Shown here in pieces: positions 52,487 to 61,183 of a stretch of 64,000 bases of DNA. The notes below the pieces were generated by a model, which was not told where the DNA came from, did not search any database, and saw only the letters and a program-made list of their open reading frames with translations. This DNA comes from Flavobacterium araucananum (GTDB taxonomy: Bacteria; Bacteroidota; Bacteroidia; Flavobacteriales; Flavobacteriaceae): assembly GCF_002222055.1 (NCBI RefSeq), contig NZ_MUGS01000002.1, forward strand, positions 141,743 through 205,742, written 5' to 3'. Made by a program: the position numbers and the translations under genes. Within the stretch, counting starts at the first letter, position 1. Every line of letters starts with the position of its first letter.

Positions 52487-52996
52487 ATGAATTTCGATAA
52501 CTATAAAATAATCCCCAATTACAAAACGAATGCAACAGACTTATTTCTAGCTGATAAAGAGGAAATCCTGGCTTGCGAAAAAACACTGAACATTGCTTTT
52601 GATGAAGATTATAAACAATATGTTTTAAAATACGGATGCGGAATCCTTGGCGGAACCTATGTGCGGATTTATCTTCCTGAAACCATCATACTTACCAGTG
52701 CAGAATGGAAGAGCCGAATAAACGAATATTGGTTCTGGGATGATGGAAAAGATGTTTTGACAAAAGAAGAAGTTTTAAACTCCGTAAGGATAGGAGATAC
52801 TTTTGATGGAGATGAAATTATTCTTTATAAACAAGAGTATTTTATTTTGCCCAGAAATAGTGAGGTAATCTATAAAGCAGGAAATACGCTTGAAGAAACG
52901 ATAACCTGGTTGTGCTCGTCAGGAATTTTGACAGAAGCCTTTGCAGAAAGAGAATTTGAACCTTTTGATCCGGGGGATTTAGGAAATGAATCTTAG
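52487..52996 (+). CDS. SMI1/KNR4 family protein
   Basis: 169 residues. The SMI1/KNR4 fold signature is the 'CEKTLNIAFDEDYKQYVLKYGCGILGG' stretch near residues 28-55 (landmark), with a later 'WFWDDGKDVLTKEEVL' and acidic surface strands. Family members are often immunity proteins of contact-dependent toxins. No toxin gene lies nearby, so it is an orphan and the role is open. A strong bidirectional terminator follows. Confidence 0.8.
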   Translation: MNFDNYKIIPNYKTNATDLFLADKEEILACEKTLNIAFDEDYKQYVLKYGCGILGGTYVRIYLPETIILTSAEWKSRINEYWFWDDGKDVLTKEEVLNSVRIGDTFDGDEIILYKQEYFILPRNSEVIYKAGNTLEETITWLCSSGILTEAFAEREFEPFDPGDLGNES

Positions 52997-53007
52997 GGAA
53001 TAATCAT

Positions 53008-53042
53008 AAAAAAAGCGAGAATTTTAGTTCTCGCTTTTTTTT
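53008..53042. terminator. Bidirectional terminator between SMI1 and ferredoxin genes
   Basis: AAAAGCGAGAA (53011-53021) pairs with TTCTCGCTTTT (53028-53038), flanked by A and T runs on both sides, so it can terminate both convergent genes. Confidence 0.8.
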
Positions 53043-53046
53043 GTAT

Positions 53047-53364
53047 TTAATATTCAGGGGCTAATTCTAATTCTAATCCTTCAAGTTGGGTAGTAATTGG
53101 AATCTGACAGCCTAAACGACTATTTGATTTTACGTAAAATGCTTCTGATAACATGGCTTCTTCTTCGTCTCCCATTTCCGGCAATGCAACATCATTAAGA
53201 ACATAACACTGGCAAGATGCACACATGGCCATTCCGCCACAGGTTCCTTCAACAGGTAGTTCGTATGCTTTGCATAACTCCATTATATTCATTGCCATAT
53301 CAGTTGGAGCTTGTAACTCGTGTATAACTCCTTCTCGATCTTTAATCTTTATTAATACATCCAT
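53047..53364 (-). CDS. 2Fe-2S ferredoxin (adrenodoxin-type)
   Basis: 105 residues. The cluster motif is CGGMAMCASCQCYV (C-x5-C-x2-C) with the fourth Cys in LGCQIPIT. Plant/adrenodoxin-like fold. It carries electrons in the cytoplasm; its partner is unknown. It lies near the Fe-S biogenesis genes nifU-like and apbC, 760 bases upstream on the same strand. Confidence 0.93.
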   Translation of the reverse strand: MDVLIKIKDREGVIHELQAPTDMAMNIMELCKAYELPVEGTCGGMAMCASCQCYVLNDVALPEMGDEEEAMLSEAFYVKSNSRLGCQIPITTQLEGLELELAPEY

Positions 53365-53426
53365 TTTATTATTTGGAATTTTGTTGCTGGTTAGGATTTT
53401 ATAACGTGAAAAAATCCTTACTGGTG

Positions 53427-53909
53427 CTAACTATTTTTAATACTAAAAGCGTATTCTTTTTTGTTGCCTTCTTTGAGACGCATTTTTACGCCAAGAGTAT
53501 TTCCGTTTTTTTCTAATATAGTGACTAAAGCAATTACTGAATAATAATCTTTATCAGATTGAAAAACTAAAGTGCCTTCGTAAGTAGAATTTGTTACTCC
53601 TTGTTTGTCTGTTGTAACAGATACTTTTCTGGGATGTGTAAATTGTGCAGCGCTATAAGTTGCTTTGTTAGCAAATTTAGCCTTTCCGTCGCATAAATCG
53701 AACAAGAAATCATAATTGCCAATTCTTAAACTGCCTTCTTCATCATTTGCATTTGTCGAAAATACAATTTGACCACTATATTGAAAATCTGACCACTCTT
53801 CAGCTTCATTTAACCAAGCTTTACTAACAACAAGAGTTTGCGTTGTTTGTTGTGCATAATTTACAGAAACACAAAACAACAATATAAATAGAGCGTAGTA
53901 ATTCTTCAT
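53427..53909 (-). CDS. Exported protein of unknown function
   Basis: 160 residues. A signal peptide (YYALFILLFCVSVNYAQQ) and a beta-rich mature part (FQYSGQIVFSTN; SLRIGNYDFLFDLCDG; TYEGTLVFQSDKDYYSVIALV). No known motif was recognised. A TAAATTTG box on the minus strand (53935-53942) may be its promoter. Confidence 0.65.
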   Translation of the reverse strand: MKNYYALFILLFCVSVNYAQQTTQTLVVSKAWLNEAEEWSDFQYSGQIVFSTNANDEEGSLRIGNYDFLFDLCDGKAKFANKATYSAAQFTHPRKVSVTTDKQGVTNSTYEGTLVFQSDKDYYSVIALVTILEKNGNTLGVKMRLKEGNKKEYAFSIKNS

Positions 53910-54125
53910 AAACTTTAGATTTAGAGTTATGTGACAAATTTAAGTTAATTAAGTAACAATTCCTTAACCAAAACTCTTAAATCTTTACATTGTTTTTTGC
54001 TAAATCCGCAATAAGTAGCTTTATTTATGGTGTATTTTTAAACATTCACAAAACAAACCACTCAAAGAACTATTATTCTTGTTAATTGACAAAGTCGTAA
54101 AAGCACAAAAAAATCTTGCTTTTAC

Positions 54126-54365
54126 TTACATTATATTCACCACGGTTTCTATTTGTGGTGCATATTTTTTTATTGTTGTTTCAACCCCAGCTTTCAGGGT
54201 CATTTGGTTTACACTACAGCTAATGCATGCTCCTTCAAGACGAACTTTGACATGTTTGTCGTCGTCTATAGAGATTAACGTAATGTCTCCTCCATCAGAA
54301 TTTAAAAAAGGTCTAATTTCGTCAAGAGCCAATAATACGTTGTTTGTTAATTCTTCTGTTGTCAT
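54126..54365 (-). CDS. NifU-like C-terminal domain protein (Fe-S scaffold)
   Basis: 79 residues, only the Nfu domain. The CxxC cluster-binding motif is GACISCSVNQMTL. NFLDEIRPFLNSDGGDITLI (family landmark: D-E-I-R-P-x-L-x-x-D-G-G-D) is at the N-terminus. It carries and transfers Fe-S clusters. It lies 106 bases downstream of the Mrp/ApbC gene on the same strand, a meaningful pairing because both act on Fe-S transfer. Confidence 0.93.
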   Translation of the reverse strand: MTTEELTNNVLLALDEIRPFLNSDGGDITLISIDDDKHVKVRLEGACISCSVNQMTLKAGVETTIKKYAPQIETVVNIM

Positions 54366-54379
54366 AATATTAATGTGTC

Positions 54380-54473
54380 AATTAGAGAATTAGAGAATTA
54401 GATAATGCTTTAAGGAAATTTTAAATTCTCCCAATAGCATTATCGAATTGCCTCATTATCTCATTATCTAATT
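54380..54473. repeat. Inverted AATTAGAGAATTAG repeat between apbC and nifU
   Basis: The left side AATTAGAGAATTAGAGAATT...GATAATGC (54380-54408) is complementary to GCATTATC...TCATTATCTAATTA (54437-54474). It forms a long, imperfect hairpin in the 106-base gap, possibly processing or stabilising the apbC-nifU transcript. Confidence 0.5.
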
Positions 54474-55602
54474 ATTTCTTTACTGCTGAACAACCTGCCA
54501 TAGTTGTAATTTTAATAGCTTCTGTTGCCGGCAAATTATCATTTCTGTTTACAACTTCCTGCACAACATTTCGGGTAATTTCTTCAAAAACAGTTTCGAT
54601 TGTCGAAGCCGTTTGCATTGCTGCAGGACGTCCGTAATCTCCGGCTTCACGTATAGACTGTACAATAGGAACTTCTCCTAAAAACGGAACATCTAAATCT
54701 TCGGCAAGGTTTTTTGCTCCTTCTTGTCCAAAGATATAATATTTATTGTCAGGTAATTCTTCGGGAGTAAAATAAGCCATATTTTCTATAATACCCAAAA
54801 CAGGAACATTGATGTTGTCCTGCATAAACATAGCAACACCTTTTTTAGCATCGGCAAGAGCCACAGCCTGGGGTGTACTAACTACAACAGCACCGGTAAT
54901 TGGCAATGATTGCATGATCGAAAGATGAATATCTCCCGTTCCCGGAGGTAAATCGATTAACATAAAATCAAGTTCTCCCCAATCTGCATCAAAAATCATT
55001 TGATTTAAAGCTTTTGCTGCCATTGGACCTCTCCAGATTACAGCCTGACTTGGAGCTGTAAAGAATCCAATAGAAAGTATTTTGATATCATAACTTTCAA
55101 CCGGTTTCATTTTTGATTTTCCGTCAACGTTAATCGAAATAGGTTTTTCGTTTTCGACATCAAACATAATTGGCATCGAAGGGCCGTAAATATCCGCATC
55201 AAGAATACCAACATTAAAACCCATTTTTGCAAGAGTTACAGCAAGATTAGCCGTAACAGTAGATTTTCCTACACCACCTTTACCAGAAGCAACGGCAATA
55301 ATATTTTTGATTCCCGGAATAGCTTTCCCTTTTATTTCGTTTGGATTTTCCTTAGCCTCAACTTTAATGTTTACTTTAACTTTTGCCTCTGGAGATACCA
55401 ATTCAAGTATTGTTTTTTTGATATCATCTTCGGCTCTTTTTTTAATGTGCATTGCAGGGGTATGCAAAAGTAAATCTACCACGACTTCATCGCCAAAAGT
55501 AATTACATTAGCAACCGCGCCACTTTCAACCATATTTTTTCCTTCTCCGGCTATAGTAATTGTTTCTAGAGCTTTAAGAATTTCTTTTCTATCTAATTTC
55601 AT
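54472..55602 (-). CDS. apbC: Mrp/NBP35-family iron-sulfur carrier ATPase (ApbC)
   Basis: 376 residues. An N-terminal DUF59/MIP18-like domain spans about 1-95, then P-loop ATPase with Walker A ASGKGGVGKSTVTANLA near 108 and the SIMIBI motif GDIHLSIMQ. The family binds and delivers 4Fe-4S clusters in the cytoplasm. The C-terminus has one further CSAVKK motif. A perfect promoter precedes it, and the nifU-like gene follows. Confidence 0.92.
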   Translation of the reverse strand: MKLDRKEILKALETITIAGEGKNMVESGAVANVITFGDEVVVDLLLHTPAMHIKKRAEDDIKKTILELVSPEAKVKVNIKVEAKENPNEIKGKAIPGIKNIIAVASGKGGVGKSTVTANLAVTLAKMGFNVGILDADIYGPSMPIMFDVENEKPISINVDGKSKMKPVESYDIKILSIGFFTAPSQAVIWRGPMAAKALNQMIFDADWGELDFMLIDLPPGTGDIHLSIMQSLPITGAVVVSTPQAVALADAKKGVAMFMQDNINVPVLGIIENMAYFTPEELPDNKYYIFGQEGAKNLAEDLDVPFLGEVPIVQSIREAGDYGRPAAMQTASTIETVFEEITRNVVQEVVNRNDNLPATEAIKITTMAGCSAVKK

Positions 55603-55672
55603 TTTAATATACTATTTTCTATTAACAGAAATCGATTTAAGCATTGTGTTTATTTAAACTGATTTCAGACTG

Positions 55673-55702
55673 CAAAGATAACAGATTATGTTCGGATTCA
55701 AA
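55673..55702 (-). promoter_or_regulatory. Promoter of apbC
   Basis: On the minus strand TTTG (55699-55702), an 18-base spacer and TATCTTTG (55673-55680). Transcription starts near 55666, about 64 bases before the ATG. The rest of the 426-base divergent gap to 56028 shows a TATATTTG box (55898-55905, plus strand) for the L,D-transpeptidase gene and an AACCAAGAT/ATCTTGGTT dyad, and no gene. Confidence 0.6.
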
Positions 55703-56028
55703 CCCTTTTTTAGATTGTATTTACTGATATCGGGATTAGCCAAAATGATTCTAATAGTTCCTGTTTGCCTTCTTTTTACAGAAACCGAACCGATATTCTA
55801 TTTGCTATAGCCTGATCAAAACAAACAGCAGACCAAAATATACGAATTTTAAGATAAATTTTTAAACCAAGATCATCAAAATATCAATAATCTTGGTTAT
55901 ATTTGAGAACCCTGAATTTTTAATTTCTACTATCTCAAAAAGTATGTGAAAACGTGTTTTTAGGACAATTATGGGTTTTCGGTATTTTTTGAATAAAATT
56001 TAGTCTCAATAAATTTAAAGCTAAAAAT

Positions 56029-57648
56029 ATGCGAAATTTTACCTTTTTATCTGCGATAATTGCCGCTGGTTTTCTGTTGCTTTCTTCTGAATCTTCTGCT
56101 AAAGAAAACGAAATAATAAATAAACCAACGAAGTTTGAAAGTCATATCATCTCTAACAGGTTTTTTTCTAAACTTACTGTAAATCTTGAGTCCATTAATC
56201 AATTTTACAGGAAATACCCCAAATTAAAAAAGTATCAAAATGATGTTTTAGATCTCTATAAAAAGAAAGAATACAATTTGATCTGGTATGACGATAAAAA
56301 CGTCAGCGAATTTGGATCACTTTTATATCATAAAGTACACTTGCTCAACGATCAGGGTATCAAGGCGACTTTGCCTTATATGGATTTAGTCGATGATGTA
56401 TTTAATGAAAATGTATCAAACAAACTTCCTCAAATCGATACAGAGCTTTTGCTGTCGAATATGTATGTGTTTTATGCCAGCAATGTTTATTCTGGTGTTG
56501 ATGCCGCAACGCTAAAAAAAATTGGTTGGTTTTTGCCTGCAAAGAATATTTCGTATGCAAAGATATTAGACTCTCTCATGGTTGATCCCGACCGATTAAA
56601 CAAGGATGAAAACCTTTTATACGGACAATTCTATAAGCTTAAGGCAGTATTGAAAAAATATAGAACTATTGAAAAAAACAATCAATGGAAAAAAATAGAA
56701 ATAGATAGTGCAACGTACAAAGACCTAAAGCCATTTGATAGCGGTGTTGCAGTAAAACAAATACGAGAACGTTTATTCGTGGTTGGAGATTTAGCACAAG
56801 ATTCTAAAAGTAATGTGTATGATGATGAAATGATGGCGGGAATATTAAAATATAAAAACAGGTATGGACTTAAATTAAATTACACACTGACCAGAGAACA
56901 CATCAACCAGATGAATGAGCCAATTGCAAACCGTATTAAAACCATCATGTTGAATATGGAACGTTGCAGATGGATACCGCCAAACCTGGCACAAGCAAAA
57001 GAATATATTATGGTTAATATACCGTCGTTTAAATTGGTTTATGTAAAAAATGGAAAGTACGAACTCGTGTCCGATGTTTTTGTGGGAACAAGAATGACCG
57101 AAACAGTAATATTTAGCGGTGACATGGACAGAATCGTGTTTAGCCCCTATTGGTATGTACCGCAGAGTATTATAAAAAACGAATTAAAAATAAAAATGGC
57201 AGAAGATAAAAACTATCTGGCAGATCATAATATGGAGTGGAACGGGGGGAATGTTCGACAAAAACCAGGACCTAAAAACTCTCTGGGTTTGGTTAAATTT
57301 ATGTTCCCAAATCCCAATGATATTTATTTGCACGACACACCATCCAAAAGTTTATTTGAATTCGAAAAACGTATTTTTAGCCACGGATGTATTAATGTAA
57401 AAGAAGCCAAAGGTTTGGCTCTCGCTATTTTAAAAGAGGATCCCGATTGGCCTGCTGCTAAAATTGATCAGGCGATGAGTGGTGAAAAAGAAACAACCTG
57501 TAAGCTTAAAAATAAAATCCCAATCTATATTGGTTATTTTACTGCTTGGGTAACTGATAACGGAGAAATTGGTTTTTACCCTGATGTCTACGACAGAGAT
57601 GTGCAATTGTATAAGTTGCTGTATACAGATGCTGTAGTTTCAAAGTAA
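56029..57648 (+). CDS. L,D-transpeptidase family protein (YcbB-like)
   Basis: 539 residues. A signal peptide (LSAIIAAGFLLLSSESSA) is present. A scaffold with a peptidoglycan-binding-like segment (VAVKQIRERLFVVGDLAQDS) leads to the YkuD catalytic domain from about 325 to 500. The catalytic Cys is C454 in IFSHGCINVKEAKGLA. The usual motif is HGC(I/V)RV; here Asn replaces Arg. The enzyme forms 3-3 cross-links in peptidoglycan or attaches proteins, in the periplasm. A FSPYWYVPQSI region resembles YcbB-type enzymes. Confidence 0.85.
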   Translation: MRNFTFLSAIIAAGFLLLSSESSAKENEIINKPTKFESHIISNRFFSKLTVNLESINQFYRKYPKLKKYQNDVLDLYKKKEYNLIWYDDKNVSEFGSLLYHKVHLLNDQGIKATLPYMDLVDDVFNENVSNKLPQIDTELLLSNMYVFYASNVYSGVDAATLKKIGWFLPAKNISYAKILDSLMVDPDRLNKDENLLYGQFYKLKAVLKKYRTIEKNNQWKKIEIDSATYKDLKPFDSGVAVKQIRERLFVVGDLAQDSKSNVYDDEMMAGILKYKNRYGLKLNYTLTREHINQMNEPIANRIKTIMLNMERCRWIPPNLAQAKEYIMVNIPSFKLVYVKNGKYELVSDVFVGTRMTETVIFSGDMDRIVFSPYWYVPQSIIKNELKIKMAEDKNYLADHNMEWNGGNVRQKPGPKNSLGLVKFMFPNPNDIYLHDTPSKSLFEFEKRIFSHGCINVKEAKGLALAILKEDPDWPAAKIDQAMSGEKETTCKLKNKIPIYIGYFTAWVTDNGEIGFYPDVYDRDVQLYKLLYTDAVVSK

Positions 57649-57662
57649 AAATATTAAGTTAG

Positions 57663-57695
57663 AAACCCGACAGGTTCTAAAAATCTGTCGGGTTT
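57663..57695. terminator. CCCGACAGG-family hairpin after the L,D-transpeptidase
   Basis: AAACCCGACAG (57663-57673) pairs with CTGTCGGGTTT (57685-57695), followed by TTTC. It lies between convergent genes and probably terminates them. Confidence 0.65.
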
Positions 57696-57718
57696 CTTAA
57701 AAAAAATGGTCTACAAGT

Positions 57719-60148
57719 TTATTCGTATTTTAAATATTTGAGAATATCAATTTTGGTTACCTGATAAGCTTTTGCCAAAACAATTATTAAAGTCAGAGTC
57801 AATAAAGAAATCAGTGCGATGCTAAACGGAACAATTGAAATGTTGATTCTAAAAGCAAAATCTTCAAGCCATTTTTGCAGTAAAATATACGCAGGAACAA
57901 TCCCTATTGCAAATCCCAGAAAGCAGAAACCTACATATTGTCTGGATAATTCTTTTAGCAAAACATCCGTTTCTGCACCTAATGTTTTTCTGATGGCAAT
58001 TTCTTTTAAGCGTCGTTCCATAGAGAAAGAAGCCAATGCAAATAATCCAAAAATGGCTATAATAATTACCACAAGATTTAAGATAAAAAACAAACCTTTT
58101 TGTTTTACCTGCTCTTCGTAGGTTTTTGCAAAGCTTTTATTGACAAATTCATACTCAAAAGGATAATCCTGATTGATGTTTTTCTCCCAATATGTTTTTA
58201 ATTTATCTAAAGTCCCCGTTAGATTATTTGGAGATACTTTTACATACACATTCTCAAAATTATTCCATTTTAAAGTTTTGATACTTATAAAAACCATTGG
58301 CGGAACTTTATTTTGAAGTCCTGTAATATGAAAGTCTTTAACAACTCCTACCACTTTAAATTTCATGTTTCCTTTGTCATTTCCCCAGCCAGAACTTATT
58401 ATAGTATTTATGGGGTTTTTAAGTCCCAGTGTTTTCGCCAGCGTTTCGTTTATTAACCAGTTACTTATAGTATCCGAAGCATATTTTGGAGATAAATCCC
58501 GTCCTTTGACGATCTTAATTTTCATCATTTCCAGAAAACCAAAGTCCATGTCGACATTTCGGGGTTGTACAGAAATACCGTTGTAGGTAAATCCGGAACT
58601 CGAGTTGGTACTGTTGCCAAAAGAACCTGCAAATGTAGATACATCCTCAACCCCTGATAGTTTAAGAATCTCTTGTTTTGTAGTCAGGTATTTTGCTGTT
58701 TTGTTATTTCGATCGGTAAATTTAAACGGAATTTTGATCACTTGATCTCCACTAAAACCAAGATCTTTATTCATCATATAATTCACTTGCGAATTTACAA
58801 TCAAGGCGCCAATAATGAAAAACGCTGCAATACCAAATTGAAAAATAAGCATTGAATTTCGAATCCATATTCCGCTTTTACTTCTGGAGAAATTTCCTTT
58901 TAAAACTTTTAAGGTCTCGAAGTTTGAGATATAAATGGCTGGAAAAATACCCGCAAGAATGATTACTAATCCAAATATAAAAAGAAGCTGCAGGTAAAAT
59001 TCACTGCCATTCATAGTCAGAGATTTATTCAGGAAATTGTTGTAGTAAGGCAATGAAAGCTCTACTATGGCTAAAGCAAAAAGAATTGCTAAAGTCACAA
59101 TTATAGCAGTTTCAAATATAAATTGAGTAATAATTTGCTTTTTTGATGCTCCCACCACTTTGCGAACACCTACTTCTTTAGCGCGTTTTATGGCTGAGGC
59201 CGTTGCCAAATTAATATAGTTTACCAGAGAAAGTGTCAAAATCAAAATTGATAAACCTACCATGATATAAAGCAGTTGCAAATTGCCGGGACCTTCAGGT
59301 AAATTCGAACCACCGGCAGATTTTGTACCATGTAAGCGCACGTGGTCTAATCGATCAAGAATAACCTTGATTTCGCCATTTTCTTTTATAAACTGTTCAA
59401 CGGTTTGTCCGCTTTCTTTTGCATATTTTAAAACCCTGTTGACAAAATTGACATGTCGCATCTTCTTTAAAACAGTCTCGATGTTGGCTCCTTTTTTGGT
59501 TTTAATCAGTAAAGTATAACTGAAATCGCCCCAACTGTTTACATTATTATCGCCCAAAAGACCTCCAAAAACATAATCAGGTTCAATAGAAGAAGGTTTA
59601 ATGATTTTATAAACAGATTTTACAACGTAAGCCTTTTTATCATTTGTGATTATTTTGCCAATAGGGTCTTCATTTTTGAAAATTAATTTCGCCGTTTCTT
59701 CAGAAATTGCAACACTGTTTTTTTCTTTCAAAATGTCCTTTTTGGCTCCTTTTGTAATTGGAAACGGAAAGGCATCAAAAAAACCATAATCTGCGACTAT
59801 AATCTTTTTACTCATCCATTTTTGATTTTTATATCGTATTACATCTTGATAATACCAACCATCAAACAAAGTAATAGATTCAATTTCAGGAATTGTTTCT
59901 TTGCACGTTACACCAAAAGGTATTGGATTTGCTGCCCAGATATCACCAGTTGGTCCAAGTTTGTTGAGAACCTGATAAACGTTTTCTTTTTCAGGATTCC
60001 ATTGATCATACGAATTTTCGTTGTTCCAATATAAAATGGCAAAAATTACACCCGCAATACCAATGCTTAATCCCAGAACATTCAAAAGCGAAAACAATTT
60101 GTTTTGCTTTAAATGATATATAAATATTTTAAACCAGTTAAAAATCAT
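57719..60148 (-). CDS. ABC transporter permease (MacB/FtsX type)
   Basis: 809 residues. Two MacB-periplasmic-core and FtsX membrane units are arranged in tandem, with membrane helices near the N-terminus (LFSLLNVLGLSIGIAGVIFAIL), middle (YIMVGLSILILTLSLVNYINLATASA) and C-terminus (FFILNLVVIIIAIFGLFALASFS; landmarks). The conserved EVGVRKVVGASKKQIITQFIFE and EIAIRKTLGAETDVLLKEL coupling segments mark the two FtsX domains. It works with the ATPase encoded 145 bases upstream, likely exporting lipids, peptides or toxic compounds. Confidence 0.88.
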   Translation of the reverse strand: MIFNWFKIFIYHLKQNKLFSLLNVLGLSIGIAGVIFAILYWNNENSYDQWNPEKENVYQVLNKLGPTGDIWAANPIPFGVTCKETIPEIESITLFDGWYYQDVIRYKNQKWMSKKIIVADYGFFDAFPFPITKGAKKDILKEKNSVAISEETAKLIFKNEDPIGKIITNDKKAYVVKSVYKIIKPSSIEPDYVFGGLLGDNNVNSWGDFSYTLLIKTKKGANIETVLKKMRHVNFVNRVLKYAKESGQTVEQFIKENGEIKVILDRLDHVRLHGTKSAGGSNLPEGPGNLQLLYIMVGLSILILTLSLVNYINLATASAIKRAKEVGVRKVVGASKKQIITQFIFETAIIVTLAILFALAIVELSLPYYNNFLNKSLTMNGSEFYLQLLFIFGLVIILAGIFPAIYISNFETLKVLKGNFSRSKSGIWIRNSMLIFQFGIAAFFIIGALIVNSQVNYMMNKDLGFSGDQVIKIPFKFTDRNNKTAKYLTTKQEILKLSGVEDVSTFAGSFGNSTNSSSGFTYNGISVQPRNVDMDFGFLEMMKIKIVKGRDLSPKYASDTISNWLINETLAKTLGLKNPINTIISSGWGNDKGNMKFKVVGVVKDFHITGLQNKVPPMVFISIKTLKWNNFENVYVKVSPNNLTGTLDKLKTYWEKNINQDYPFEYEFVNKSFAKTYEEQVKQKGLFFILNLVVIIIAIFGLFALASFSMERRLKEIAIRKTLGAETDVLLKELSRQYVGFCFLGFAIGIVPAYILLQKWLEDFAFRINISIVPFSIALISLLTLTLIIVLAKAYQVTKIDILKYLKYE

Positions 60149-60293
60149 GTTTTATTTTTTATCGTTAATGATATGTTTCAATAGATCTTTCAGGCTTTTA
60201 AACCTGTTTAATCTTTATATAATGGCGAATATCTTGCAAACAAACCCCACCAGAATTATGATTGCGGTTACAATAAATTGTATCATTTTGAAA

Positions 60294-61001
60294 TTATTTA
60301 GCGTCCATAAAAACATCAACATTTCTCTGATTTAATCTTTCAGAAAATATAACACCATCTTTCATGTGAATCGTTCTTTGCGAAAACGAAGCATCATAAT
60401 CAGAGTGTGTAACCATCAAAATAGTCGCTCCTTTAGCGTGCAAATCTGTTAACAGTTCCATTACTTCATTACCGTTTTTACTGTCCAGATTTCCCGTTGG
60501 TTCATCGGCAAGAATAATTTTGGGATCATTAACCAAAGCTCTTGCAACGGCAACCCTTTGTTGTTGCCCGCCCGAAAGTTGTTGCGGAAAATGTTTTAAG
60601 CGGTGTGTGATGTTCAATTTCTCAGCAATCGCTTCTATCTTTTGTTTTCTGTCTGACGCTTTTACATTGTTGTAAAGCAAAGGCAATTCGATATTATCAT
60701 AAACCGAAAGTTCATCGATTAAGTTGAAGTTCTGGAAAATAAAACCAATGTTTTCTTTGCGAACATTAGCCCTTCCTTTTTCTTTCAAGCCTACCATTTC
60801 CTGATCCAGTAATTTGTAACTCCCATCGTTGGCACTGTCCAGAAGCCCAATAATATTTAGTAAAGTCGATTTTCCACAACCAGAAGGACCCATAATAGTC
60901 AGGAAATCTCCTTTTTTAATCTCTAAAGTAATTCCGCTTAAAGCAGAAGTTTCCACCTCTTCCGTTTTAAAAACTTTGGTTAAATTTTGAATTGTTATCA
61001 T
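60294..61001 (-). CDS. ABC transporter ATP-binding protein (MacB/LolD type)
   Basis: 235 residues. Walker A is GPSGCGKST, signature LSGGQQQRVAVARALVNDP, Walker B IILADEPTGNLDS, all complete. It resembles LolD/MacB-type ATPases. It lies between the adaptor and the permease genes on the same strand, so the three form an efflux module. Confidence 0.93.
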   Translation of the reverse strand: MITIQNLTKVFKTEEVETSALSGITLEIKKGDFLTIMGPSGCGKSTLLNIIGLLDSANDGSYKLLDQEMVGLKEKGRANVRKENIGFIFQNFNLIDELSVYDNIELPLLYNNVKASDRKQKIEAIAEKLNITHRLKHFPQQLSGGQQQRVAVARALVNDPKIILADEPTGNLDSKNGNEVMELLTDLHAKGATILMVTHSDYDASFSQRTIHMKDGVIFSERLNQRNVDVFMDAK

Positions 61002-61072
61002 AGTTTTTCAAGGTTTTAATTGTTGTTGATTTATGTTTTTTTGATTGATGATTGAAACTTTTATTTTTTTTC

Positions 61073-61145
61073 GCCACGAATTTCACAAATTAGTACGAAT
61101 TAATTTTTTTGACTATCAGAATGAAAATTCGCGAAAATTTGTGGC
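61073..61145. repeat. GCCACGAATT-type repeat upstream of the ATPase gene
   Basis: GCCACGAATTTCACAAATT at the left and CGCGAAAATTTGTGGC at the right are near inverted repeats. It belongs to the same family as 40519-40926 and 47798-48184. It occupies most of the 182-base gap. Confidence 0.6.
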
Positions 61146-61183
61146 AAACTTTTTTAAACTGAAAACTGCGACTGAAAACTGTT

